From contig NZ_LMCQ01000012.1 in the NCBI RefSeq assembly GCF_001424835.1, forward strand, positions 587,829 through 651,828: DNA of 64,000 bases, given 5' to 3'. The notes beneath the pieces are model-generated. The model worked only from the letters and a program-made list of their open reading frames with translations, searched no databases and was not told the origin of the DNA. The translations under genes were made by a program, and so were the position numbers. This document shows positions 38,419 through 47,091 of this stretch, piece after piece (position 1 is the first letter of the stretch; the number at the start of each line of letters is the position of its first letter). The stretch comes from Variovorax sp. Root318D1 (lineage in GTDB: Bacteria > Pseudomonadota > Gammaproteobacteria > Burkholderiales > Burkholderiaceae_C).

Positions 38419-39342
38419 GTGCTGCAACAACGAACCCTCAAGTCGATCAGCCGCGCCGTGGGCGTGGGGCTTCACAGCGGACAACGCGTGGAGCTGACGC
38501 TGCGCCCCGCTCCCGCGGACACCGGAATCGTCTTCCGGCGCGTTGACCTGTCCGAGCCTGTCGACATCCGCATGACCGCCGAAGCGGTGACCGACACGCG
38601 CCTGGCTTCCACGGTCTCGACCGGCGGGGCGAAGGTGCAGACGGTGGAACACTTGATGTCGGCTTGCGCCGGCCTCGGCATCGACAACCTCTACATCGAC
38701 ATCACGGCCGACGAAGTGCCGATCCTCGACGGATCGGCCTCGTCGTTCGTGTTCCTGCTGCAAAGCGCGGGCATCGAGCTGCAGAAGGCGCCGCGACGTT
38801 TCATCCGCGTGACCCGCAAGGTCGAAGTGCGCGAGGGCGAAGGCGCCAACGAGAAATGGGCAAGCCTGGAGCCGTACCACGGCTACAAGCTGAGCTTCGA
38901 GATCGACTTCGACCATCGCGTGGTCAACTCCACCGGCCAGCGCGTGGAGTTCGATCTCGGCAAGGACTCCTACAGCCGCGACATCGCACGCGCGCGCACC
39001 TTCGGCTTCACCAAAGAGGTCGAATACATGCGCAGCAAGGGCCTGGCGCTCGGCGGCGGGCTCGACAACGCCATCGTGATGGACGACACCAAGGTGCTCA
39101 ATGCCGGGGGCTTGCGCTACGACGACGAGTTCGTGAAGCACAAAATCCTGGATGCCATGGGCGACCTGTACATCATCGGCAAGCCGCTGCTCGCGGCCTA
39201 CACCGCCTTTCGCTCGGGCCATGCGCTCAACAACAAGCTGCTCCGCGAACTGCTGGCGAACAGCGACGCCTACGAGGTCGTGACCTTCGAAGACGAGAAG
39301 CGCGCACCGCGCGGTTTCGGCGAAGTGGCGCGGGCCTGGTAG
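38419..39342 (+). CDS. lpxC: UDP-3-O-acyl-GlcNAc deacetylase LpxC
   Basis: Zinc enzyme for the first committed step of lipid A synthesis. From the GTG at 38419 it has 307 residues, the normal length, starting [21 protein letters not shown]. An ATG at 38353 would add 22 non-conserved residues and overrun the TAAAAT element. Zinc and catalytic motifs: [27 protein letters not shown] and SGHALNN. It follows ftsZ as in other proteobacteria. Confidence 0.95.
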   Translation: MLQQRTLKSISRAVGVGLHSGQRVELTLRPAPADTGIVFRRVDLSEPVDIRMTAEAVTDTRLASTVSTGGAKVQTVEHLMSACAGLGIDNLYIDITADEVPILDGSASSFVFLLQSAGIELQKAPRRFIRVTRKVEVREGEGANEKWASLEPYHGYKLSFEIDFDHRVVNSTGQRVEFDLGKDSYSRDIARARTFGFTKEVEYMRSKGLALGGGLDNAIVMDDTKVLNAGGLRYDDEFVKHKILDAMGDLYIIGKPLLAAYTAFRSGHALNNKLLRELLANSDAYEVVTFEDEKRAPRGFGEVARAW

Positions 39343-39363
39343 CCGGTAGCCACCGCCTCGACG

Positions 39364-39540
39364 ATGCTTCTTTTCCGCTGGGCCATCCTGCTGCTTCTGC
39401 TGGTGGCGGGCGTGTCGTTCGCGTTCTATGCGGGGACCGGCCAGGTCAAGTACCGGCGCTTCGGCTGGATCGTGCTCAAGTGGACGCTGCTGGCGGCGTT
39501 CGGCTTCTTCGCGGTGCTGATCGCGGAACGGGTGGTTTAG
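39364..39540 (+). CDS. Small 58-residue two-helix membrane protein
   Basis: Open frame of 58 codons beginning ATG 21 bp after lpxC. Two hydrophobic segments (WAILLLLLVAGVSFAFYAG and WTLLAAFGFFAVLIAERVV) flank a basic loop GQVKYRRFGWIVLK. Codon use has the strong third-position GC of neighbouring genes, and the hydrophobic/basic pattern is that of a real inner-membrane protein. It ends directly before a bidirectional-looking terminator. Function unknown. It is short enough to be missed by many gene finders. Confidence 0.7.
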   Translation: MLLFRWAILLLLLVAGVSFAFYAGTGQVKYRRFGWIVLKWTLLAAFGFFAVLIAERVV

Positions 39541-39562
39541 CAGTCAGGCTTCTCCGCCGAGA

Positions 39563-39582
39563 CGAGAGCCCGGGGGCTCTCG
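39563..39582. terminator. Hairpin between convergent small membrane gene and ruvC
   Basis: CGAGAGCCC-GG-GGGCTCTCG, a perfect 9-bp inverted repeat touching the ruvC stop codon. It is symmetrical, so it may serve both strands. No T run on either side. Confidence 0.55.
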
Positions 39583-40131
39583 CTACCTCGAACGTCCCTG
39601 CCGATAGGTGCCCGCGTGCGTCTTCGACAGTTCCGCCGCCTCGGCCAGCCGGGCCATCGACCGGCCCACCTGCGCATGCGTGATGGCAATGCCCAGCGCG
39701 TCGGCCGCATCGGCGCCCGGAAGGCCCGGCAGGTCGAGCAGCCGCTTCACCATCTCCTGTACCTGCGCCTTGGCAGCCTGGCCGTGGCCGGCCACCGCCT
39801 TCTTCATCTGCAGGGCCGTGTATTCGGCCACCGTGAGATTGCTGTTCACTAGCGAAGTGACGCAGGCGCCGCGCGCCTGGCCGAGCAGCAGCGTCGATTG
39901 CGGGTTGACGTTGACGAAGATGATTTCGACGGCCGAGGCATCCGGCTGGTAGCGCGCGGTGATTTCGGCGATGCCGTCGAACAGCACCTTGAGGCGCGCC
40001 GGCAGATTGCCGCTGCCCAGGTGCCGCGTGCTGATGGTGCCGCTCGCGACATAGCGCAGCGCATGGCCGTCCGCATCCACCACGCCGAAGCCGGTGGTCA
40101 GAAGGCCGGGGTCGATGCCGAGGATGCGCAT
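39583..40131 (-). CDS. ruvC: Holliday junction endonuclease RuvC
   Basis: Resolves Holliday junctions together with RuvAB. It has 182 residues from the ATG at 40131 ([18 protein letters not shown]). Acidic catalytic residues are visible in [13 protein letters not shown] and [17 protein letters not shown] longer frame upstream is open but would overlap the neighbouring gene and lacks conservation. It lies one base downstream of the CdsA-like gene, without ruvA or ruvB nearby. Confidence 0.95.
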   Translation of the reverse strand: MRILGIDPGLLTTGFGVVDADGHALRYVASGTISTRHLGSGNLPARLKVLFDGIAEITARYQPDASAVEIIFVNVNPQSTLLLGQARGACVTSLVNSNLTVAEYTALQMKKAVAGHGQAAKAQVQEMVKRLLDLPGLPGADAADALGIAITHAQVGRSMARLAEAAELSKTHAGTYRQGRSR

Positions 40132-40132
40132 G

Positions 40133-41122
40133 TCAAAGATTGAAGTACCAGCGGATCGAGTGGAAGAAGATGGGCGCGGCGAAGCACAGCGCATCGACGC
40201 GGTCGAGCAGGCCGTTCGCACCCGTGACGCCCGCGCCCTTCTTGCCCCAGTTGGGAATGCCGCGGTCGCGCTTGAGCGCCTTCATCACCAGGTGGCCCAT
40301 CGAGCCCGCGATGCAGGCGATGACCGACACCGCGAGCGCCTGGCCAAACTTGAAAGGCGTGATGAACGAGAACAGCGCGCCCACCAGGCTGGCCACCCCG
40401 ATGCCGATGCCCCAGCTGGTCCAGTTGAAGCTGCGGCTCACGTTGGGCGCGAAGGGCTTGCGCTGCGTGCGGCGCGAGATCACGTGCTGCACCAGCACCG
40501 AGGTCTGCACCACGAACACCAGGAAGAACACGAGAAAGGCGCTCTTGCCCTCATAGCCCGGAAAGCTCAGGAGCAGCAGCGCCGGCACATGGCTCATGCC
40601 GTAGACGCAGACCATGATGCCCCACTGCAATTTGGCGTTGCGCTCGAGAAAATGGCTGGGGTCGTCGGCCAGCGCGCTCGCGACCGGGATCGCAAGGAAC
40701 ACGTAGACCGGGATGAACACGGTGAACAGGTCGAAGCGCGCGGTGGCCACGAGCCAGAACTGGATCGGCAACACAACGAAGAATGCCAGGATCAGGCTGC
40801 GGTGGTCGCCGCGGCGTGTGGGCGAGAGGGTGATGAACTCGCGCAGCGCGAAGAAGGCGATGAGTGCGAACAGCACGGTGGCCACCGTTTCGCCCAAGGC
40901 CCAGCCGACCCAGAACACGATCACCATGAACCAGGTGGTGCCCAGCAGTTTTCGGTAGTGCGCCAGCTCGGCTTGCCACGTGGCGTCGTGCACTGGGTTG
41001 CGGCGTTCCCTGAAGCTCAGCAAGAGCGCCGTTGTGCTGGCGATCACGAGCAGCCCGAAGACGATGAGAAACAGGGTCGCGACTTGCTGGGTCGGGGTGA
41101 GGCTGCGCAGGAACTGGTTCAT
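40133..41122 (-). CDS. CdsA-family phosphatidate cytidylyltransferase-like membrane protein
   Basis: 329-residue polytopic membrane protein with about eight helices. The C-terminal segment carries the CdsA signature in the form [17 protein letters not shown]...GLLDRVDAL. CdsA makes CDP-diacylglycerol from phosphatidate and CTP. The immediate neighbour is a PlsC-like acyltransferase, the enzyme that makes phosphatidate, which supports a shared role. The arrangement recalls the YnbB-type paralogue group rather than the main CdsA, which usually sits in the uppS-bamA region. It is 13 bp from the plsC-like gene and was probably transcribed with it and ruvC. Confidence 0.75.
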   Translation of the reverse strand: MNQFLRSLTPTQQVATLFLIVFGLLVIASTTALLLSFRERRNPVHDATWQAELAHYRKLLGTTWFMVIVFWVGWALGETVATVLFALIAFFALREFITLSPTRRGDHRSLILAFFVVLPIQFWLVATARFDLFTVFIPVYVFLAIPVASALADDPSHFLERNAKLQWGIMVCVYGMSHVPALLLLSFPGYEGKSAFLVFFLVFVVQTSVLVQHVISRRTQRKPFAPNVSRSFNWTSWGIGIGVASLVGALFSFITPFKFGQALAVSVIACIAGSMGHLVMKALKRDRGIPNWGKKGAGVTGANGLLDRVDALCFAAPIFFHSIRWYFNL

Positions 41123-41135
41123 CGCAAGGTTCCGC

Positions 41136-42023
41136 TCAGACGTCGCGCAATGCGATCACGGCGGCACGCGCGCGATCGAGAAAAGGGCGGCGCTCTTCGC
41201 CTTCTTCGACGCGAATCGGCGCGCCGAAAGTGACGGAGCACAGGATCGGCACCGGCACGATCTCGCCCTTGGGCATGACGCGCTGCACGTTGTCGATCCA
41301 GGCCGGCACCAGCACCACCTCGGGAAACATGGTCGCGAGCGTGTAGAGGCCCGACTTGAACTTCTGCGGCTCCCCGGTGTGGCCGCGCGTGCCTTCTGGA
41401 AAGATGATGATCGAGTCGCCGCTGCGCAGCGCCTCCACCAGCGGTGCGAGCGGATCGGACGCGGGCGGCTCCGTTGCTTCCATGGCCGGCGGCTGAATCG
41501 GTGGGGGAGGAGGGGGTGGTGGCGGTGCGGGAAGGTCGAGCCGCCCCTGCACTTCGCCAACCGCCTCGGGGGTGACATCGACCAGGAACGGCGTCATCGG
41601 CAGCAGCGGCTCCATGGAAGGTTCGATTCGCTCGGCTTGCGCTGCAGCGACGTTGCGCGCAGGTGTTGGCGGAGCCTCGGGCTCTGGCGGCGCGGGTGGC
41701 GACGTGGCACCCGCCGGCGCCGTGGCCGCGCGCTCCACATACACCGCGTTGAACACCTCGGTCGTGATCCAGCGCTTGAACGGTGTGTTGGCCCAGTAGT
41801 CGCGCGCCGCAATCGGCCGCGTGATGCTGCGCAACTCTTCGGGCAGCGCGGCCCAGATCATCACGAGGTCGGCGTGGCTCTGATGGTTGGCGAAATAGAT
41901 GCGCTGCTCGGCCTTCGGCGGACAGCCATACCAGCGTGCCTGGGCCCCCGTGAGCAAGCGGACGACCCCCAACAACAACCAACCCGTGAGCTTTGCCAGC
42001 ATGGGCGCGATGATACGGGGCAT
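41136..42023 (-). CDS. PlsC-like 1-acylglycerol-3-phosphate acyltransferase with proline-rich insertion
   Basis: 295-residue acyltransferase. The catalytic H-x4-D motif is NHQSHAD (His47 and Asp52), and the glycerophosphate-binding motif FPEGTRG is at 209-215. Between them, residues about 99-190 (nucleotides 41454-41729) are a Pro/Ala/Glu-rich insertion including nine or ten consecutive prolines. Related enzymes have only a short loop there. Both active-site motifs are intact, so activity is expected. Its start codon overlaps the start codon of the opposite-strand DUF2809 gene; a second ATG seven codons in (42002) would avoid this. Confidence 0.8.
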   Translation of the reverse strand: MPRIIAPMLAKLTGWLLLGVVRLLTGAQARWYGCPPKAEQRIYFANHQSHADLVMIWAALPEELRSITRPIAARDYWANTPFKRWITTEVFNAVYVERAATAPAGATSPPAPPEPEAPPTPARNVAAAQAERIEPSMEPLLPMTPFLVDVTPEAVGEVQGRLDLPAPPPPPPPPPIQPPAMEATEPPASDPLAPLVEALRSGDSIIIFPEGTRGHTGEPQKFKSGLYTLATMFPEVVLVPAWIDNVQRVMPKGEIVPVPILCSVTFGAPIRVEEGEERRPFLDRARAAVIALRDV

Positions 42024-42447
42024 GCGATGGCGTTTCGATCCTCTTTCTCTGGTGTGGGCGGTGGCCCTGTTGTTTGTTCTCGTGCTGCTGGCTACCGTCG
42101 GCGCGCGCTGGGGCTGGTTGCGGAGTTTCTTCGGCGACGTGCTGGCCGTGGCGTGGGTCTATCTTGTCTTCAAGAGCTTCGTTGCCGCGCGCGTGCTGCC
42201 GCTGGCGCTGGCGGCGCTCGGTGTGGGCCTGGCGGTCGAACTGGGGCAGTTCCTGGCATCGGCCTGGCACCTGCACATTCCGAACCGTGCCCTGCGCATC
42301 GTGCTCGGCAGCACAGCCGACTGGTGGGATGTGCTGGCCTACGTGATCGGCTTCGCGGCCGTGCTGGCCATCGAGGCGGTGTGCGGCGCCGTCAGGGCAG
42401 CTCGGCCGCCGACATCCGCGCCACGATGGTCGAAGCCCGCCCGTTGA
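42022..42447 (+). CDS. DUF2809 family membrane protein
   Basis: 141-residue protein with four predicted membrane helices (SLVWAVALLFVLVLLATVG, FGDVLAVAWVYLVFKSF, VLPLALAALGVGLAVELGQF, WDVLAYVIGFAAVLAIEAV) and the DUF2809 motif VELGQF...GSTADWWDVLAYVIG. Function unknown. The start overlaps the plsC-like start on the other strand (shared CATG) and its 3' end overlaps mtgA by 56 bp, so it is squeezed between two minus-strand genes. An ATG at 42010 is also in frame. Confidence 0.75.
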   Translation: MRWRFDPLSLVWAVALLFVLVLLATVGARWGWLRSFFGDVLAVAWVYLVFKSFVAARVLPLALAALGVGLAVELGQFLASAWHLHIPNRALRIVLGSTADWWDVLAYVIGFAAVLAIEAVCGAVRAARPPTSAPRWSKPAR

Positions 42448-43135
42448 GATAGGACGAGCCGACCCTGCGCTCGAAGAACTTCGGGCTCGGCAGCATCACG
42501 GCCAGGCGCGCAGCCTCGCCGGCGCTCAAGCGCGAAGCGGGTTTCCTGAAGTAGTACTGCGCCGCCGCCTCGGCGCCGAACACGCCTTCGCCCCATTCGA
42601 CGTTGTTGAGATAGATTTCGAGGATGCGGCGCTTGTCGAGCAGCACCTCGAGCAGCGTGGCGAGCACCAGTTCCTGGCCTTTGCGCAGCAGCGTGCGCTC
42701 GCCGGAGAGCAGCAGGTTCTTCGCGAGCTGCTGCGTGATGGTGGAGCCGCCTCGCAATTGCACCGGGCGCACCGGCTTGCCGCGGGCAATGGCACGCGCC
42801 GCGCGACGGGCGGCAAGCTCCTCGGCCTTGGCGTTGCGCTGCCGCGCGCGCTCGATGGCTTCCCATTCCACGCCGTTGTGGTCGATGAAATCGGCATCCT
42901 CGCTGGCGATGACGGCACGCTTGAGGTTGTCGCTGATCTGCGTGTAGGGCACCCATTCCTGGCGCCATGCGCCCTTGCTGCCCTGGTGAATGGCGATCTG
43001 CCAGGCTTCGGAGCGCTGGAATGCGGTGCTCTGCGGATCGACCACCGCCATGGCCGCGATGCGCGCCACGAAGAAGAGCTCCATCGCCAGGCCCGCCAAC
43101 AGCAGGCAGGCGACCAGGCGCAGCAGGCCCCTCAT
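42392..43135 (-). CDS. mtgA: Monofunctional peptidoglycan glycosyltransferase MtgA
   Basis: Polymerises lipid II glycan without transpeptidation. It has 247 residues: one N-terminal membrane helix (LVACLLLAGLAMELFFVA) and a GT51 domain with the catalytic Glu in SEDADFIDHNG, the hallmark RGGSTITQQLAKNLLLS, and EIYLNNVEWG. A basic Ala-rich insert (AKAEELAARRAARAIARGKP) separates the first two motifs. Its start overlaps the aroE stop by 4 bp. Confidence 0.94.
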   Translation of the reverse strand: MRGLLRLVACLLLAGLAMELFFVARIAAMAVVDPQSTAFQRSEAWQIAIHQGSKGAWRQEWVPYTQISDNLKRAVIASEDADFIDHNGVEWEAIERARQRNAKAEELAARRAARAIARGKPVRPVQLRGGSTITQQLAKNLLLSGERTLLRKGQELVLATLLEVLLDKRRILEIYLNNVEWGEGVFGAEAAAQYYFRKPASRLSAGEAARLAVMLPSPKFFERRVGSSYLNGRASTIVARMSAAELP

Positions 43136-43989
43136 TGGCCGGCGGCGAGCGAGGCGCGCAGTTCGGCCAGCACCTGTGCGGCGGGCGGGCGCACGCCGCG
43201 CCAGATCTCGAAAGCCTCGGCCGCCTGCTCGACCAGCATGCCCAGCCCGTCGCGCGGTACGCCGCCGTGCGCTTCGGCCCAGGCCATGAAACCGGCGGCG
43301 GCGGGGCCGTACATCAAGTCGACCGCGAGCGCACCCGTGCGCAGCACCTGCGCGCGCACCGGCACCCCGTCGCCTGCGAGGCTGGAAGCGGTGGCATTGA
43401 CCACCACGTCGAAATTGCCGGGCACCTCGTCGAGCGCCCAGGCTTCGAGCGCGGCGCCGCGCTGCAGGGCCAGGGCGGCATGGCGCTGTACCAGGGCCAT
43501 CGCCTTGCCGACAGTCCGGTTGGCTACCACGATGCGGGAGACTCCCGCATCGAGCAGCGGCCCGAGCACGCCAGCGGCCGCGCCGCCCGCGCCGATGAGC
43601 AGCAGCTCGCAACCTGCGAGCGGCACGGCGGCGTTGCGCACAATGTCGTTGACGAGGCCGATGCCGTCGGTGTTGTCCGCATGGATGCTGCCGTCGGCTT
43701 CGAAGCGCAGCGTGTTGACCGCTTGAGCGAGCAGGGCGCGCTCGCTGGTGTGCTGCGCAATGGCGGCGGCGTCGAACTTGAAGGGGACGGTCACGTTGCA
43801 GCCGCGCGCCGTGTCGCCGCGCTCGGCGGCCTCGCGCCTGAAGCTTGCAACGCCTTCGGCAAAAGCGCCAATCGGCACGAGGCGGCGGCTGTAGTTCATC
43901 TGCTGGCCGCAGAGTTCGGCAAACCGGGCATGGATGCGGGGCGAGCGGCTGTGCTCGACGGGGTTGCCCATTACGCAGTACAGGTCCAT
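43132..43989 (-). CDS. aroE: Shikimate dehydrogenase AroE
   Basis: NADPH-dependent reduction of 3-dehydroshikimate in aromatic amino-acid synthesis. It has 285 residues: shikimate-site GNPVEHSRSP, Lys in NVTVPFK, Asp in HADNTDG, the dinucleotide loop GAGGAAAG, and GLGMLVEQAAEAF near the end. It belongs to the same pathway as the attenuated DAHP synthase at 56.3 kb, but no similar leader is visible before it. Confidence 0.96.
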   Translation of the reverse strand: MDLYCVMGNPVEHSRSPRIHARFAELCGQQMNYSRRLVPIGAFAEGVASFRREAAERGDTARGCNVTVPFKFDAAAIAQHTSERALLAQAVNTLRFEADGSIHADNTDGIGLVNDIVRNAAVPLAGCELLLIGAGGAAAGVLGPLLDAGVSRIVVANRTVGKAMALVQRHAALALQRGAALEAWALDEVPGNFDVVVNATASSLAGDGVPVRAQVLRTGALAVDLMYGPAAAGFMAWAEAHGGVPRDGLGMLVEQAAEAFEIWRGVRPPAAQVLAELRASLAAGQ

Positions 43990-44028
43990 GGCGCCGTGAT
44001 TCGCTGTTGTCGCGGTTGCTTCTGCCGC

Positions 44029-44880
44029 TTATTGGGAGGAGAGCTCGATGGTCTCGTCGCGCGTGAACTTGAAGCGCGACTGCAGCACGATCTGGTCGGT
44101 TTCTTTTCGCATCGCGCCGGTGAACTTGCCGAAGTTGCCGATGCTGAGCACGATGGCCTTGGCGCGGCGGTCCAGGGTGGTGTCGCCCGAGCTTTCATCC
44201 ACCACGGTGTCGAGCAGCTTGCCGTCGTGATTGATGGTGATCGTCATCTTGAGCTCGCCATAGAGCTTCTTGCCGGCCGCGGTGGGGAAGTTCTCGGTGC
44301 CCCGCAGCTCGATGCGGCGGCGCAGCGTGTCCACGTAGATGGCATAGGCCGCTTCGCGCGTGGAGGGGCTCAGGTAGCGCTTCTTGGGCCGTGCGTTTTC
44401 TTCGTTCACGCGCCGTTCGATCTCGGCCAGCAGCTCCACCATCTGGCGCCGCTTTTCCTCGCGCGCCACGGCTTCCTTCGGATCGCCCGAGGCGCGCGGT
44501 TCGGGTGCGGGCATGGCGGCGAGGTCGCGCTTGAGTTGCGCGAGCAGCTGCATCTGCTGGGCCTGCATGGCCTCGACCTGGCGCCGCGCCTCTTCGATCG
44601 AATCTCCCACAGCGGTGAAGCTCGACGGCGGCAACGGGCTGGTGGCGCGGCCCCGTTCGAGGTCACCACCGCCCGCGAGCGAGGTCTGCGCCACCACGCG
44701 CGTCTTGGCGTCGGGCTTGTCATGGGTCTTGCTGTTGACCAGGATCACCTCGAGCGGCGTTTCGCTGAAGACCCGGTTGAACGATTCAGGGTCGACGAAG
44801 CGCACCGCAAGAAGCGCTGCATGCACGATGACCGACACGCCGAGTGCGATCTGCAGCGTGCTCAGATCCCTGAAGTTCAT
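44029..44880 (-). CDS. TonB-like energy-transducer protein
   Basis: 283-residue bitopic protein: N-terminal membrane helix (LGVSVIVHAALLAV with the TonB-type S...H pair), a periplasmic linker with a coiled-coil stretch (EEARRQVEAMQAQQMQLLAQLKRDL) and a C-terminal TonB-like fold (LYGELKMTITINHDGKLLDTVVDESSGDTTLDRRA). No exbB or exbD lies next to it, so it is either a TonB homologue served by ExbBD elsewhere or a TolA-like structural protein. Gene order in betaproteobacteria places a TonB-family protein between rnb and aroE, as here. Confidence 0.8.
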   Translation of the reverse strand: MNFRDLSTLQIALGVSVIVHAALLAVRFVDPESFNRVFSETPLEVILVNSKTHDKPDAKTRVVAQTSLAGGGDLERGRATSPLPPSSFTAVGDSIEEARRQVEAMQAQQMQLLAQLKRDLAAMPAPEPRASGDPKEAVAREEKRRQMVELLAEIERRVNEENARPKKRYLSPSTREAAYAIYVDTLRRRIELRGTENFPTAAGKKLYGELKMTITINHDGKLLDTVVDESSGDTTLDRRAKAIVLSIGNFGKFTGAMRKETDQIVLQSRFKFTRDETIELSSQ

Positions 44881-44962
44881 GGACGACGGTCCTCCAGGCT
44901 GATTGAATGGCCTCTGCCCTGCGGGCTGCGGTGCTGGGCACTTTCGGTTGGCCGGGCGGTGC

Positions 44963-47026
44963 TCATGCCGGCGTGTTCTCGGGTGCCGCCTCGCTGTCGG
45001 TCAGGTCGACGGCAATGGCGATGGGGCCCGCGACTTCTTCCAGCTCTTCGTCGCCGCTTTCTTCTTCCTCGGCGGCGGCATCGGCCTTGGGCGCATCGAG
45101 GCGCTCGAGCACCGTGCCGTGCACGTCGAGCGCGATTTCATCGATCTCGCCGAGCTTCACGCGCAGGCGCGCACCGCGCTCCTGCTGGCCCGCGACCGGA
45201 AACACCAGCGGCAGCGTGTCGGCACGCACCAGCGCGCCGTTCTGGATGTCCTTGATGACGGTCGCCTCGAGCTCGGTAATGCCCTGCTGCTGCAGGTACT
45301 TGAGCGTCCAGAAGCGTTCCATGCCGCCTTGGTAGCCGTTGTAGGTCGCGTAGGCGGCGTCGAAGCCCGAGAGGATCGAGAACAGGTCGGCATCCTTCGG
45401 CTTGAAGGGCGCGGCCAGTGCGGCGGTCTTGCCGTGGCGCGCGGCCGCGATGATCTGCCACTGGTTCACGAGATCGGTGTAGCGGCGCAGCGGCGAGGTG
45501 CTCCAGGCATAGCTCTTCACGCCCAGGCCCGCGTGCGGCAGCGCCCGGGTGCCCATGCGCACCTTGATGCCGGGCGCCAGGCTGGCCTGGCTGCGGTAGA
45601 GCCCGGGCACGCCGAGTTCACCGAGCCAGCCGCCCCAGCTGCTGTTGGCCAGGATCATTGCTTCGGACACGATCAAGTCGAGCGGCGCGCCGCGCTGGCG
45701 CGTGGTGATCTGCACCTGCTCGTTGCCGTTCGGCTCGCCTTCGTTGCCGACGAGGCGGAAGTTGTAGTCAGGCCGGTTGAAATTTTCGGGCTTGCCGCGC
45801 ACCACTTCGCGCTGGGCCTTGAGCTGCTTCGCGAGACGAAACAGGAAAGAGAGCGGAGCGCGCAGCTTCGCTGCGGCTTCGGGCGTGTTCCCGCTCGTGA
45901 ACGAGGCGTCTTCGAGCCAGGGCTGCGTAATGACGCTGTCGAGCTGGTCGTGCCGCAGGTTGGCCACGATGGGCACGCGTTCGAGTTTCGTCTCGCTCGA
46001 TTGCAGCTCCAGCGTGGCTTCGTCGAAGCGCACATAGAGCGACACCGCGGGCCGATCGCCGCCTTCCAGCAGCGTATAGGCGTTGACCACCTCGTCGGGC
46101 AGCATCGTGATCTTGTAGCCCGGCATGTAGACCGTGGACATGCGATTGCGCGCCACCTGGTCGATAGGGCTGCCCGGCGTCAGCGCCAAGCCGGGCGCCG
46201 CGATGTGGATGCCCACCGTGACGGTGCCGCTGCCCAGGCCCTGCACCGACAGCGCATCGTCGATTTCAGTCGTTTGCGAATCGTCGATCGAGAATGCCTC
46301 TACGCCCACGGCAAGCGGCAGGTCGTCCACGATGGCCGGTGCGGCGAGCGCCGGGAACCCGGTGCCCTTGGGGAAGTTCTCGAACAGGAAGCGGCGCCAG
46401 TGGAACTGGTAGGGCGAGTCGATGGCGCCGGCGCGCTCCAGCAAATCGAGCGGCGGGCGCTGCGTGGCGCGCGCGGCATCGACCACGGCCTTGTATTCGG
46501 GCGCATTCTTGTCCGGCTTGAACAGGATCTTGTAGAGCTGCTCGCGGATCGGCGGCGGGCACACGCCCTCGGCCAACTGCCCGGCCCACTCGACGATCTG
46601 TGCCTGGATGACCTTTTTCTTCTCGATGGCTGCCAGCGCCTGCTGCAGGATCTCGGCGGGCGCCTTCTTGAAGCGCCCCTTGCCGGCGCGGCGAAAGTAG
46701 TGTGGCGCCTCGAAAAGCGCGAACAGCGCGGCGGCCTGCTGCGCAAGCGTGGGCTTGTCGCTGAAATAGTCGGATGCAAGATCGCCGAAGCCGAACTCCC
46801 CCTCCGGCGCAAATTCCCAGGCCAGATCGAGGTCCATCGCGGCGGCAAGGGCGCGCGCTTCTGCGATCAGCTCGGCAGGCGCCGGCTTCTCGAAACGAAG
46901 GACGATATTGGCGCCCTTGACCTTGACGCGCTTGCCGGTGTCGAGCTCGACCTGCGCCGATGCTTCGGCCTCCGACAGCACGCGGCCGCCGAGGTACTTG
47001 CCGGCTTCTTCAAACAATACAAACAT
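44963..47026 (-). CDS. rnb: Ribonuclease II-family 3'-5' exoribonuclease
   Basis: RNB-domain exonuclease degrading single-stranded RNA. From the ATG at 47026 it has 687 residues. The catalytic acidic cluster SIDDSQTTEIDDALSV is intact, followed by HIAAPG, STVYMPG and the substrate-closing SPLRRYTDLVNQ. The N-terminus is unlike E. coli RNase II and helical, and the C-terminus ends in an acidic tail (AAAEEEESGDEELEE). An in-frame extension of 324 codons beyond 47026 runs through the yqiA coding region and is not believed. RNase R is less likely because of length and missing basic tail. Confidence 0.88.
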   Translation of the reverse strand: MFVLFEEAGKYLGGRVLSEAEASAQVELDTGKRVKVKGANIVLRFEKPAPAELIAEARALAAAMDLDLAWEFAPEGEFGFGDLASDYFSDKPTLAQQAAALFALFEAPHYFRRAGKGRFKKAPAEILQQALAAIEKKKVIQAQIVEWAGQLAEGVCPPPIREQLYKILFKPDKNAPEYKAVVDAARATQRPPLDLLERAGAIDSPYQFHWRRFLFENFPKGTGFPALAAPAIVDDLPLAVGVEAFSIDDSQTTEIDDALSVQGLGSGTVTVGIHIAAPGLALTPGSPIDQVARNRMSTVYMPGYKITMLPDEVVNAYTLLEGGDRPAVSLYVRFDEATLELQSSETKLERVPIVANLRHDQLDSVITQPWLEDASFTSGNTPEAAAKLRAPLSFLFRLAKQLKAQREVVRGKPENFNRPDYNFRLVGNEGEPNGNEQVQITTRQRGAPLDLIVSEAMILANSSWGGWLGELGVPGLYRSQASLAPGIKVRMGTRALPHAGLGVKSYAWSTSPLRRYTDLVNQWQIIAAARHGKTAALAAPFKPKDADLFSILSGFDAAYATYNGYQGGMERFWTLKYLQQQGITELEATVIKDIQNGALVRADTLPLVFPVAGQQERGARLRVKLGEIDEIALDVHGTVLERLDAPKADAAAEEEESGDEELEEVAGPIAIAVDLTDSEAAPENTPA

Positions 47027-47091
47027 GCCAGGATTGTCCCAGACTTGGACACCCCCAGGCCTGGCCGCTTCCGCGGCGTCTTGCAGGAGCG

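Noticed and set aside
36991..39222. Minus-strand open frame of about 740 codons opposite ftsZ and lpxC
   Set aside because: Shadow of FtsZ and LpxC, both certain. It also crosses the inverted repeat, which supplies the low-complexity Lys/Thr/Arg stretch.
44963..47026. RNase R rather than RNase II
   Set aside because: Length near 690 residues, no basic C-terminal tail and no clear double cold-shock N-terminus; the RNase II group fits better.
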